DNA of 64,000 nucleotides from Brienomyrus brachyistius (lineage: Eukaryota; Chordata; Actinopteri; Osteoglossiformes; Mormyridae). The notes under the pieces are model-generated. The model did no database searches. It had not been told where the DNA came from and saw only the letters and a program-made list of their open reading frames with translations. Where the stretch lies: contig NC_064549.1 of the NCBI RefSeq assembly GCF_023856365.1, forward strand, positions 6,713,608 through 6,777,607, in the 5' to 3' direction. Shown here piece by piece: positions 51,790 to 61,799 of the stretch; position 1 is the stretch's first letter; every line of letters starts with the position of its first letter. Position numbers and translations under genes: made by a program.

Positions 51790-53502
51790 CACTGTGCCAG
51801 AAAAAAGCCTGCATTAGAATGAGCAGATTTTGCATGAATTACAAATGATATACACACACATATTCTTTCTGTCAGTATTTCACAACAGCACATAGTCTGT
51901 CACTCACATAGACTTTTTAATTCATCATATTATTATCTTGAAGAACCTCCTTTTGCCCATTCTTCATGCCAGACTGGATCTAGGTCTTTCTGGGGGCGTA
52001 GAAATTCTTCTGCGAGGCGCTGTATATACAATGATGTGTAAAAGACTTGGACAAAGAAGATGATCTTCATGTTGGTTGACGAATTGTGATGTTTGTCAAA
52101 GTCTGTTAGCTTAGCCATTGTTAAACCTGTCTTGAAGTCACCCCAGTTTTTGAAGTACTCATATGTCTGTTGACTTGACCCCCAGTACACCATGTTTGGC
52201 TTCAAATATATGGTAGATTTAAAAGGAATCCTCTGGATAGTGGAAAAGATTTCATGGGAGAACTGCTGTCTTCCACTGAGCTACACTGCAGAAACTCAGT
52301 GTTTAGAATTTTACAGTGACGAGCATAGTGCATCATGCTAATCCATCATCATAGTGTGAGAGACATCACACTTCCAAGACAGCAAAGCAGGAAATAAGAT
52401 AATTCTCTTCTTCTCTTGTCACCTCAGCCAGCTGCACAGAGGATTAGGCCCCATGGTGAGGTACTCAATATAGCAGGCAACAACTCTTTTTGAATGCTTA
52501 ACACGTGTGCAGGAGCGTCAAACACGGTAGACTGGAGAGAATCAGTGTGAAGTCATTTGAAGAACAGGCAAGTCAAGCCTTTCCCGTATTCATGGAATAT
52601 AAACTCCTCTGATAACAGGGTAGAGATCACTGTGCCAGGTGCTGTATGATTCTCCTCCATAGTCACCAGATTCAAAGTCGATATTCTGCTTCTTTTCAGA
52701 AGAGAAAGTGGGACGTGTATACAGGAACTTACAATCCCTCGACATAGTGGTTAGCCCTTGAGTAGGTAATAAAGATTTCTGTTGCCCAAAAGCCTTCATT
52801 AGTTGCTAGGCAACACTTTGAGGGGGCACAAATAACGTAATACTACATTCTTATTTAATGCATTGATTACCCAGAAACTAAATGTTAGTTAAGTACTGAT
52901 TCCATGTTCATTCATCATTAATCAATAATAATGGTTCATGTATGTCACACAGTTACTATATTTGATCATGATTTGTACTTGAGTAATAACAGAGTTACTA
53001 AGTTACTGTGCTTGTGCCCCCCCTAATATGTTACCGGTTGCTATATATATCCTGTGCTAAGTACATCTCACATCTTTCTCATATCAAAATGAGAAAATGG
53101 CCATCTTCATCCCAGTCAAAGTAGGATTCACACAAAAGAGGATCTTATTCATCATTGACAGCCACAGAAATCTTCTGCCTTTGTTGTGAAAAAGTAGTAT
53201 ATGTCAATGGGAACAAAGTGCCCTGTGGGTGATAATCTTCCACCAAAAATAAGGACGATAACAGATAAAGTACCTCTGGTAAAGAACCGTACCTTCTGGA
53301 GAAGATGGAGAAAGAGCATCTTTAGCATGGATCACATGGGTCATTTACGTAGTCCACATAATTAGCACACTAACGAAAAGGCAAGCAATTGTCTTGCTCA
53401 ACTAATTCATCTAATTAAGAAGCACCCAGTGGTAAAGTATCACGGATCATGGACGCGAAATAAATTTAAGAACGATCATGCAGAATTGGCTCCACTCCTC
53501 AA

Positions 53503-53800
53503 ACTAAACCCATCCATGTATTTTATGTACTTGCTTGACCCAGAAGCTACGGGCATAAGGCAGGGAATAACCCAGGATGGGGAGCCAGCCCCTCACAAGG
53601 CGCTCCCACCTATAGACAACTTGGCGACTCCAATTCACCTTTGCATTTCTTTAGACTGTGGGGAGAATCCAGAGAACCCAGAAGAAACCCCATGATGACA
53701 ATGGGAGAACATGCAAATCCCAAACACACAGCACTGGGGCATATACTCGAACGGCAGGTCCAGAGGCATGAGGCACTGGTGATAACCACCATGTCATCAA
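53503..53800 (-). mobile_element. SINE, minus strand
   Basis: CAGGGAATAACCCAGGATGG, CAACTTGGCGACTCCAATT and GAGAACATGCAAATCC mark a minus-strand copy of the same family. Confidence 0.8.
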
Positions 53801-55142
53801 ACCAAATCAATTAGCCAAATAAGGGGAGCTTGATGATAGTATCCAGCAGCTCCGTGTGTTTTTGAAAGGTGTCCTCCTTACCAGGTATGACATTTATTAT
53901 ATCTTCCTCAAATTATTTCCACATTTCAGGAAGGAGCCCAGAGCAGCGAAAGCTGCGAAAAACACATGTTGCTTTGTGGTATGGGGTAATGATGGGAACA
54001 GATTGCACGTCATGAGAGAATTTATTAAACAAATCGCTGCCAAAGAGTTTGTCAAGAGGAAATTTAATGTTTCCAATGATGTTATCCTTAACCTAAGTGA
54101 AGGAAGACATCACTTACCCCCATAGTACTTGATAGATGCTAGCACACCCCAACTTTCAGCTGCCATCAACAACGTAGGGGATATGAATGAACTCCCAACA
54201 GATAATAGAGAGGAATACAGGACAACGGTTCTATTGTTAACTTTCCAACATAAACTGAGAATTTTGGGGCTAGGCTGCAATTTGTCAGAAGATGGGGATT
54301 GAAAAACCCTACACATTACATGAGATTTTATCAATGTTAAGCAATCTTTCTGACCCACTTGAGCTTGGCGGCTCTATAAATATTCAAGATAGGTTACTAA
54401 TAAAAGTAAGGTGTAACTAGGATGGTCCTCTCCTTTCCATAGCTAAGCTTGCCCCAAATCCTGCCATTATTGTACCATAGCTTGAGAGACAAGCTGCAGT
54501 TTTAGCTGTAGAGATAGGAGACGAAATCATTAACAACAAGGATATCAAACTGGATGTTCCTTTTCTACAGCAGTAGCATAGCTCTAGGTTACATTTGCAC
54601 TAAGATTAGGATATTTAATGTGCATGGGAAATGTGCAAGACTGAAATACATGAGAAGGTCAGAGCAATGGAAGGACATGCAGTCAACAAGCGGACTTTCA
54701 GGAAAGACTTAGATCAATTAGAGAAGAATGTAATGCATTCATAACACCTTCACAGGAGTCACAATGTGCCAGAGCTGGGAGGGCATTTCCTGTGCATGGT
54801 TCACGTTTTAATCAGTGCCCCTCCGTGGAGAACTAGAAGAAGTTTCTCCAAGCAACTCTATGGAGTGATTAAACAATCTCTCCACTATAGTAGAACATAG
54901 TCACACTACAACTCTACTCATCTGGCATGATGAGAAGGTTGAGCATCAGAGACAGAGTTCCACAGTGTAATTTGAACATAGCTGCTTGGTGGACCACAGC
55001 TGGAAAACGGATCCTCAGTAATAACATTGTTAATCAATCTCTCACATGCTGAGAGATAAACTTCATTAAACTGACTTACCTCTCTCTACCTCCATTCTCT
55101 TAGGTCCAGATACCATTCTGACATTTATGGTTGGATGTATTT

Positions 55143-55488
55143 AAACAGGGGTGGCATGGTGGTGCAATGGTTAGTGGAACCTCTGGGACCCGGGTTCGAT
55201 TTTCCGCCTGGGTCACATGTGTGCGGAGTTTGTATGTTCTCTCCATGTCGTCGTGGGGTTTCTTCTGGGTACTCCGGTTTCCCCCCACAGTCCAAAGACA
55301 TGCTGAGGCTAATTGGAGTTACTAAATTGCCCACAGGTGTGCATGGTGTGTCAGTGTGCCCTGCAATGGGCTGGCCCCCTGTCCTGGGTTGCTCCCTGCC
55401 TTGTGCCCATAGCTTCCGGGATAGGCTCCGAACCCCCCGCAACCCAGAAGGATAAAGGGTTTGGAAAATGGATGGATGTATTGAAACA
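55143..55488 (+). mobile_element. Best-preserved copy of the tRNA-derived SINE
   Basis: The head GGCATGGTGGTGCAATGG, a B box GGGTTCGATT, the body words CACAGTCCAAAGACATGC, CTGTCCTGGGTTG and CTTCCGGGATAGGCTCCG, and the tail AAAATGGATGGATG are all present. This copy serves as the reference for the others. Confidence 0.85.
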
Positions 55489-56040
55489 CTAGTCAGATCA
55501 CACTGAACCGGATAGGGCAGTAAGTATTGTGCAGTGCTGGTCATTACTGTGAGCAGCGGGGCATGTTGGAGGCAGAGTGTCCGAGTCAATGACACCTCAA
55601 ACTTAAAAAACTTCCAAAAATGTATCCATCAGAGGACAAGCTAAAGTGATGAACTTCACGGCATGCAGCGAGCTAGAGACTTAGTCTGTCAATTCCATAG
55701 TTTAGGTAGTGCTGGAAAAGACGGCTGACAAGGACAAGGAGTTGGGGCTTCTGTCAGACAGTCAATTTACGTTGGAAAAGAAAAGAAAATCAAAATGCTT
55801 TATAGCAAACACTGCAGAGTGAGGAGTACTGTGGTCAAGGTGGGTAGAATAAATTCTGGCAAAAGTTTTTTATGTCCCGTCTCAAAAACGCACACACCTC
55901 TCTTCAGAGAATGAAAAGCACTGGCCAGTGCTGCATGTTATTGGAGCTGAATGCTGCTTCAAACTACCAAGCTGCATCTCTTGCATAATTCCATATTCGC
56001 AATATTTGATCGTTTTTTTAAATATATATTTTATACATAC

Positions 56041-56065
56041 ATATATGTGTGTGTGTATGTGTGTG

Positions 56066-56101
<36 letters not shown>
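56041..56101. repeat. Compound (TG)(TA)(CA) microsatellite
   Basis: TG-rich, then TA, then CA units. Because TG and CA are complementary, the whole tract is self-complementary. Confidence 0.95.
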
Positions 56102-56837
56102 TTAAATTTTCTTTTTGTATATTTAAGAATGTATGAAATCCTGAACCAGTTTCAGGCTGCAGCTAAAAATGAAACGCAAAGTATTATATTTATCATGTAC
56201 AGTCATTTCTGCTATAAACCGTACATTATTCAAAATCACACAATAAAAAATTAGGGCTTACAGAACAAAATCGGGTTATGCGCAAACCACTCAAAACCTA
56301 ACCATTACACTCATCACACCAAAAACGCTTCATCAAATCACGCTTTTCTTAGCGTTCTAAAGCTTCTCTCTCAGTAACTGAAATTCCGCCGCTATGCTTC
56401 TTAGTGACTGGCAACCAGGTTCACTTGTATTTACAGCAATCAAGCACATTTTGTGAAAATCTGCACTTTGCAATTTCTCTGCAGACTGATGTGTTCAGGT
56501 GTGCTACTCCGTCAAAACATGCGATGAAAACATCTTTAAAACTATGCAATATTTTCATTACACAGACATTTTCCCCCTATTTACCAAAACTGTACGAGCC
56601 AATCTGCATTTTAAAAACTTGTGTAATAGACTGTAAATGACTGTATTTTGTTTTTAGGCTTCATGTGAAATTCTTGTACTTTTATAAGCGGCAGTTTGTT
56701 TGTATGTTGAAGCTAAATCTCACTAGTGCTGTTAGGATAGTTCAGTGAATGAATATAATGTATGATTTGTAATTGTATATAAAAATCTAAGACATATTTG
56801 GGTAAACAGAGCCGTTCACACACGCAAAAAGGCTCAC

Positions 56838-58210
56838 CTGTACACCAGAGTGTCATCCAAGGTGCTGTTATACTGGATCTGGTACATACGAATGCCTGGG
56901 ATGTGGCGCTCCGATGGCCATTGAATTATAGCCGAAGAGGACGTCAGCTCAACTGCCACTACTCTCTTGTCATGGTTCTTTGTGTCATTGTTACCAGACT
57001 TAGAGGAAGTGGTGATATCAGACAATCCAGGGTCTGTCGCTTTCATCTGGCTGGAGCTGTTGACGAAGAGGGGCAGTGGTATCATGTTGACCTCTACTGA
57101 CGCGGTTGCGATTCCTGCAGCGTTGGATGCCACACAGTTGAAGGCCCCACTATCCTTGAGGGTGGTGATGAGAATATCCAGAGTGCCGTTCTCATACAGG
57201 ATGGTCCGGGAATTATTGTGCACAAGCTTTCCATCAGGGGAGCGCCAATGGATGGTGGGGTCGGGGTCTCCCATAGCTACGCATTTTAGTGTCACCCCCT
57301 GGCCTTCCATTACGAAGGGCTTGCTGACTTGGTGCTTGGTGATCAGAGGAGGCTCACAGATAAACTCCTCCTCCTGGATGGACCAGAAGTATTTATCCAT
57401 GAGGTGCTCGGGAGAGGCACATGTTTCCAGGTCGTCTTCCCTCGTGAGCCGTCGGAGCCACAGCAGTTCACAGTTGCAGTGAAGGGGGTTTCCACCAAAG
57501 CTTACGGCCAGCGAAGAGGGGTTGGAGCCCTTAGCATCTGACAGAACCTGTGCGTGCTGGAACAGGCTGTCCGGGGGCAGTTTCTGCAGCCGGTTGGAAG
57601 TCATGTCCAAGCGTACTAGCTTAGCAAGGAGGGTGAAGGTCCCAGCCTCAATGTGATCAATGAGATTGTGGTCCAGAGTTAGAGTATTGATGTTTGTCAT
57701 CCTGGCAATGGCTTCCCAAGGAAGAGTCTTCAGATTGTTGTAAGAGAGGTCCAAGTCCTCGATAGTGCCTACAAACTCATCAAAAGAAGTGGGAGCCACA
57801 TAGTGAATTTGGTTGTTCCCAAGAATTAGGTGTCGGAGATTGAAAAGTCCTTTAAAATGGTCGGTCTTAATGACACTTAAGCGATTTCCATCCATATGCA
57901 AGGCACGCAGGGAACGGAGTCCTACGAACGCATGGGGGGTGATCTGGCTGATGGTGTTTCGGGACAGGGTTAGGTGGACCAAACTGGTCATGTTAAAGAA
58001 ATCTTTCCTTCGAATGATTGTGATAAAATTGTCTGTCAGCCGCAGCTCCACTGTCTTTCGGTCGATGGTAGGCGGCACGAAGAGGAGCCCTTTTTTGGCA
58101 CAGAGCAGGGTGAGGGTGGGAGAGATGTTCTGGCAGATGCACCGGCCAGGGCAGTTCTGCCCCTTCACCAACATTCCAAACATCAACGCACAAAACACAA
58201 GTCGTTCCAT
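56838..58210 (-). CDS. lrfn1: LRFN1-like synaptic adhesion protein, first coding exon
   Basis: This minus-strand exon encodes residues 1-457 of an LRFN1/SALM2-type type I membrane adhesion protein. In order: a signal peptide [17 protein letters not shown], an LRRNT (CPGRCICQN), leucine-rich repeats ([33 protein letters not shown]), an LRRCT ([15 protein letters not shown] to CEPPLITK), an Ig C2 domain ([14 protein letters not shown]), and the start of an FN3 domain. The ATG at 58210 has the context ACCATGG and aligns with the paralogue's start. Another in-frame ATG lies 12 nt upstream at 58222, in a weaker position. An acceptor, CTCATTTTCAG, ends at 58231, so at least one 5' non-coding exon must lie upstream. 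The donor CAG|GTGAGC follows 56838 in phase 2. The repeat and LRRNT wording matches remembered human LRFN1 closely. Confidence 0.95.
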
Positions 58211-58230
58211 GGTATTCCGCATCAAGAATC

Positions 58231-59162
58231 CTGAAAATGAGAGAACAAAAACGCAGTGGTTAAGTGAAGATATCCGAACAAGCCATTTCCTAGTAGAATA
58301 TGTAACACTTATCGTTACATAAATGCATTCTGATATTCTGTTCTAATGAAAAGTGCTTTATAAATTAAATGTATTGTTGCTGTTATTAAATGAACACAAA
58401 TTAACAAAATTATACAAACAAAAACTTCCAAGCTTTATGACTCTTTATAAGATGATGTGACCAAGAAAATATATATATATCTCCAATATACAGTACCAAT
58501 CACATACAGTTGAGAAATAGAAGACTTATCTGTATTTCTGCATGATTGATGATGTATGACATTTTACATTGTCATTGCCTTATTGAGCGAACTGTTTAAA
58601 CAGTGAAGGTTACTGATGGAACCTTTAGGATAATGACCATCACGGTCTCAGATAAAGAGCATTGTGACCCAGCACCGAAGTAACAGGGCTTCTTTAAAGA
58701 TTATTAAAACTGCTGATAATGTTATTTTACATCCAGCAAAAAAAGGTTATGGTGCCACACATTACAACACATAGCCCTGAATAGAATAGATTCTTTATTA
58801 AAATAACAGTAGGCAAAACTAATATACACTACATCAATAACATAGAACACTGAGGGGGGGGGGGGGTCACTGTGAACATATCTGAATACTGGGGGGGGGG
58901 TGTCCCCCCTGATATATATTTTAATTACGGCCTTGCAGTCCGCAGGGTTTAAGGATTATGCATGTGGTCTTGAACTTGAGTGTTGTAAACCTGACATCTC
59001 TCAGTAATGCTCATTCAGCTTGCTATTCCCAGCATATTAATAATAATGGGAGGAAAACAACAGAAGTGATTCACAACACTTCCTTTAATAGTAACAGATA
59101 AATAATAAAGTCATTGGCCCTTCAGATACCGTGCATTCCAATTTTGGCATTGACAATATACT
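58231..59162 (-). other. Sequence ahead of the lrfn1 coding exon
   Basis: On the minus strand this is intron ending CTCATTTTCAG at 58231. It contains the G runs and a short TA tract near 58471. The 5' non-coding exon and promoter were not located. Confidence 0.5.
58854..58916. repeat. Two G runs
   Basis: Runs of 13 G (58854-58866) and 10 G (58891-58900) lie about 25 bp apart; the second is followed by TGT and a C run, so it can pair back on itself. Confidence 0.9.
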
Positions 59163-59600
59163 TTGGCTACAAGTATATTAGATGCTGCCCCAACTAAATT
59201 CTATCAAGGATCAGTAAAAATACTTACAGGTCCCATATTTAAAATGACTAACAACTCCCAAGCTTCTGCTGTTGTCCCTGATAAATTTAAAGGGGACATA
59301 ATCAGATCACGGCATAAGAGGCCAAATTTAGAACCTCATGCTCTTGACAGCTATAGACTTGTCTCAAATGCCCCCATTCTCTCAAATATCTTACAGAATT
59401 CCAAACATTCCTGGACACTAATAGTAAGAAGGTTCCTATTGGTTAGTGAGAGCACTGAAACAGCTTTGGAAGGAGTTGAAAATGATGAACTACAGGCTTT
59501 TGATGTAGGGAATGCAACAATACGTATTCCCCTTTATGCTGTTTTTGCACTAAGGAACATTCAGCCATTTAACTCTGTTAAATGGGCTGGAATGTGAGGT
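59163..59600 (+). mobile_element. L2-type LINE relic, reverse-transcriptase N-terminal part
   Basis: Reading the plus strand gives LDSYRLVSNAPILSNIL and STETALEGVENDELQAFDVG, matching the 'NYRPVSNLPFLSKILE' and 'HSTETAL' blocks of L2-type LINE reverse transcriptases. The stretch between them is shortened. Confidence 0.7.
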
Positions 59601-59694
59601 CAGTCACAACCTTCATTTTCTGGGTCACCTCTACTTCACACAATCGTCACCAGCATGTTCAGATATCTAATGACAATTCTGCATCATTGATATC

Positions 59695-59890
59695 ACCAGT
59701 TTTACAAAATTGATTGCTCCAAAACATCACATCTTGCCCAAGTAAACTACTTTAAGACAGAGATGGATGAGCGATGATTGCCTGACTAGACAATGATAAA
59801 CAGAAATACCATTCCTAGTTGTAAAAACACTTTGAGTAACCAGGAAGTAATTCTGTGCCCTTGCATCTCACTTTTAGGGATACCATCTAT
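59695..59890 (+). repeat. Direct repeat, left copy
   Basis: It shares in order CCAAGTAAACTACTT, ACAGAGAT, GAGC.ATGATTG.CTG, ACAATGATAAA, CAGGAAGTAATTCT and TCTCACTTT.AGGGA with 60255-60455. A SINE lies between the copies. Confidence 0.75.
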
Positions 59891-59917
59891 CCACAACCAC
59901 AGTGCTTAATACAGAAC

Positions 59918-60248
59918 ATCCATTCATCTTCTGTAACCACTTGTCCTATTCAAGGTCGTAGGGGAGCCTATGGGCACAAGGTAGGGAACAACCCAGGATG
60001 GGACAGTAACCCACCACAGGGCACACTGACACACCATTCACTCACACGTGCACACCTACAGGCAATTTAGCAACTCCAGTTAGCTTCAGCATATGTTTGG
60101 ACTGGGGGGGGTGGATTTGGAGTACCTCGGAGGAAACCCCTTGACGACACAGGAAGAACATGCAAAATCCACACGTGGAGCCATGGTGGAAACTCCAACC
60201 CTCGTGCCAGAAGTGAGAGGCAACAGTGCTAACCACGGCACCATCATA
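59918..60248 (-). mobile_element. SINE, minus strand
   Basis: The tail CATCCATTCATCTTC, AACAACCCAGGATGGG and AATTTAGCAACTCCAGTTAG are present in reverse of the reference copy, with a G-run near 60105. Confidence 0.8.
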
Positions 60249-60254
60249 TCGCTC

Positions 60255-60455
60255 ATAAACATCAATGAATTGTACATAATTGATTGCAGCAAATGATCAT
60301 ACATCGTCCAAGTAAACTACTTAAAAACAGAGATTTATGAGCAATGATTGTCTGGCTGTAAACAATGATAAATCAGAAGTCTTATTACACCACTTGTACT
60401 CCCTTGTTACCAGGAAGTAATTCTCAGGCCTTGTGTCTCACTTTCAGGGACCCAT
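60255..60455 (+). repeat. Direct repeat, right copy
   Basis: This is the partner of 59695-59890, with the same ordered words and small differences, at an offset of about 555 bp. Confidence 0.75.
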
Positions 60456-60664
60456 TCATTCATCCCTAATCACTGAGCCATTGTGCTGCCCAGACACTAA
60501 TTTTCAGCACAGACCTGTCATTTAATTCTCATATTAAGTCCCCATCTAGGACAAGCTTCATACAGAGGAGGCAGTTTCTCACCATTCAAGATAAAAATGA
60601 ATACATGCAATTATATATAGCAAATGAGACCTAGGCAATGCTCTGCTCACCGGGAGCACAAATC

Positions 60665-61790
60665 ACACACCACCTTCCTACAGCAAATTAAAAATGCAGC
60701 ATCAAGAATTGTAACTAGACGGAATAAATATGACCATATAACACCTATTCTAAAATAGTGCAGGACAGACATTAAAATTCTTCTGCTTACTCACACAGCA
60801 CTAAAGGGTGAGACCCCTGCTTATGTAACCGAATTGATCAACATCCAACAGCGAATATACACTGCGATCACAGAATGCAGGGCTTCTTCCAAATCCTCAC
60901 ATAAACAAAAGGACTGTTGCTGGTAGAGCCTTTAGCCAAAGGGCTCCTAGTTTATGGAACGATCTACCAGCATATGTGAGGGATGCCCCCTTTAGCCTCA
61001 GTATTTATATCCAAATCAAAGGCCTATTTCTTTGCCCTAGTCTACCACAAATAAGGCTACTGATGCTTCTGTACATACTGCTGTTTTGTACTTATTGTTG
61101 CTTTTACTGGTCACTTATCAGCATCTGGACTGACCCACCATGTCCCTCTCCCTTCCGCATGGCCAGATGGATAATGGAGAACAAGTTAATGCTACGGAAA
61201 TTGCAGATCACAGGCAGCTGAGGATAAAAGACTAGCCTGAAGATGGCTTTCTCGCCAGCTGACCTTGGACCCATGGAGGTTTTTTTCCCCTTTATCAAAT
61301 TATGGAGTTTGTTTGCTCCTGCTGGGGTGGTACAGTGGTGCAGTGGTGCAGTGGTGAACACTGTTGTCTTATTCCTTTGGATCATGGTTTGAGTCTTCGC
61401 CATGGCTCCATGTGTGTGGAGTTTGCATGTTCCCCCCATGCCGAAAAACACACTGTGATTAACTGGAATGACCAAGTTGCCCATAGACGTGTGAGTGTGA
61501 ATGAATGGTGTGTGACTGTGCCCTGCGATGGGTTGGTGCCCCACTGAGCTGTTCCCTGCCTTGCACTTGTAGGCTTTGTACCCCCTTCAACCCTAAATAG
61601 GACAAGGGGTCACAGAAAATGGATGGATGGTTTCCTCACTTCTGCTATATTGTGGCTATTATTAATTATCCCTTTACACTATTGCTACCCTAAGCTGTTG
61701 TATGTCAATAAGCAGCACCCTCTTTTGAGTCTATGTTAAGCACCTTGGGCCAATCATATCGGGAAGGTGCTATATAAAAACAAATATAAC
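60665..61790 (+). mobile_element. L2-type LINE relic, C-terminal part and 3' end
   Basis: NAASRIVTR at 60692 onward and KYDHITPIL correspond to the LINE C-terminal 'QNAAARLLT' and 'HITPVLKSLHWLPV' blocks. The sequence closes at about 61735-61785 with AAGCACCTTGGG and AAGGTGCTATATAAA, the typical L2 3' end. A SINE at 61320-61630 interrupts it. It is probably the same copy as 59.16-59.6 kb. Confidence 0.7.
61320..61632 (+). mobile_element. tRNA-derived SINE inserted in the LINE relic
   Basis: The head GTGGTACAGTGGTGCAGTGG is followed by a degraded B box (GGTTTGAGTCT), the body words GTGTGTGGAGTTTGCATGTT and CCCTGCGATGGGTTGG, and the tail AAAATGGATGGATGG. Confidence 0.8.
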
Positions 61791-61799
61791 AGCCGGATT

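Larger units (their letters stand above)
47797..56837 (-). other. lrfn1: lrfn1 intron between the two coding exons
   Basis: The minus-strand intron starts GTGAGC and ends CACTACAG and is phase 2. It contains a LINE fragment (48.4-48.84 kb), two copies of a Tc1-like repeat (49.0-49.35 and 51.0-51.77 kb), a long-TIR MITE (49.7-50.03 kb), SINEs (53.5 and 55.15 kb) and dinucleotide repeats. No nested gene was recognised. Confidence 0.85.

Noticed and set aside
53856..54125. Open frame of 89 codons (plus) in the LRFN1 intron
   Set aside because: No recognisable family; probably an old transposon piece next to a SINE.
55143..55230. Possible stand-alone tRNA gene
   Set aside because: The A and B boxes belong to the SINE head; no complete cloverleaf is evident.
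55125..55595. Open frame of 156 codons on the minus strand
   Set aside because: It runs across a tRNA-derived SINE and reflects the repeat, not a gene.
56967..57482. Long plus-strand frame over the LRFN1 first exon
   Set aside because: It is the antisense shadow of the conserved LRR/Ig/FN3 coding exon.
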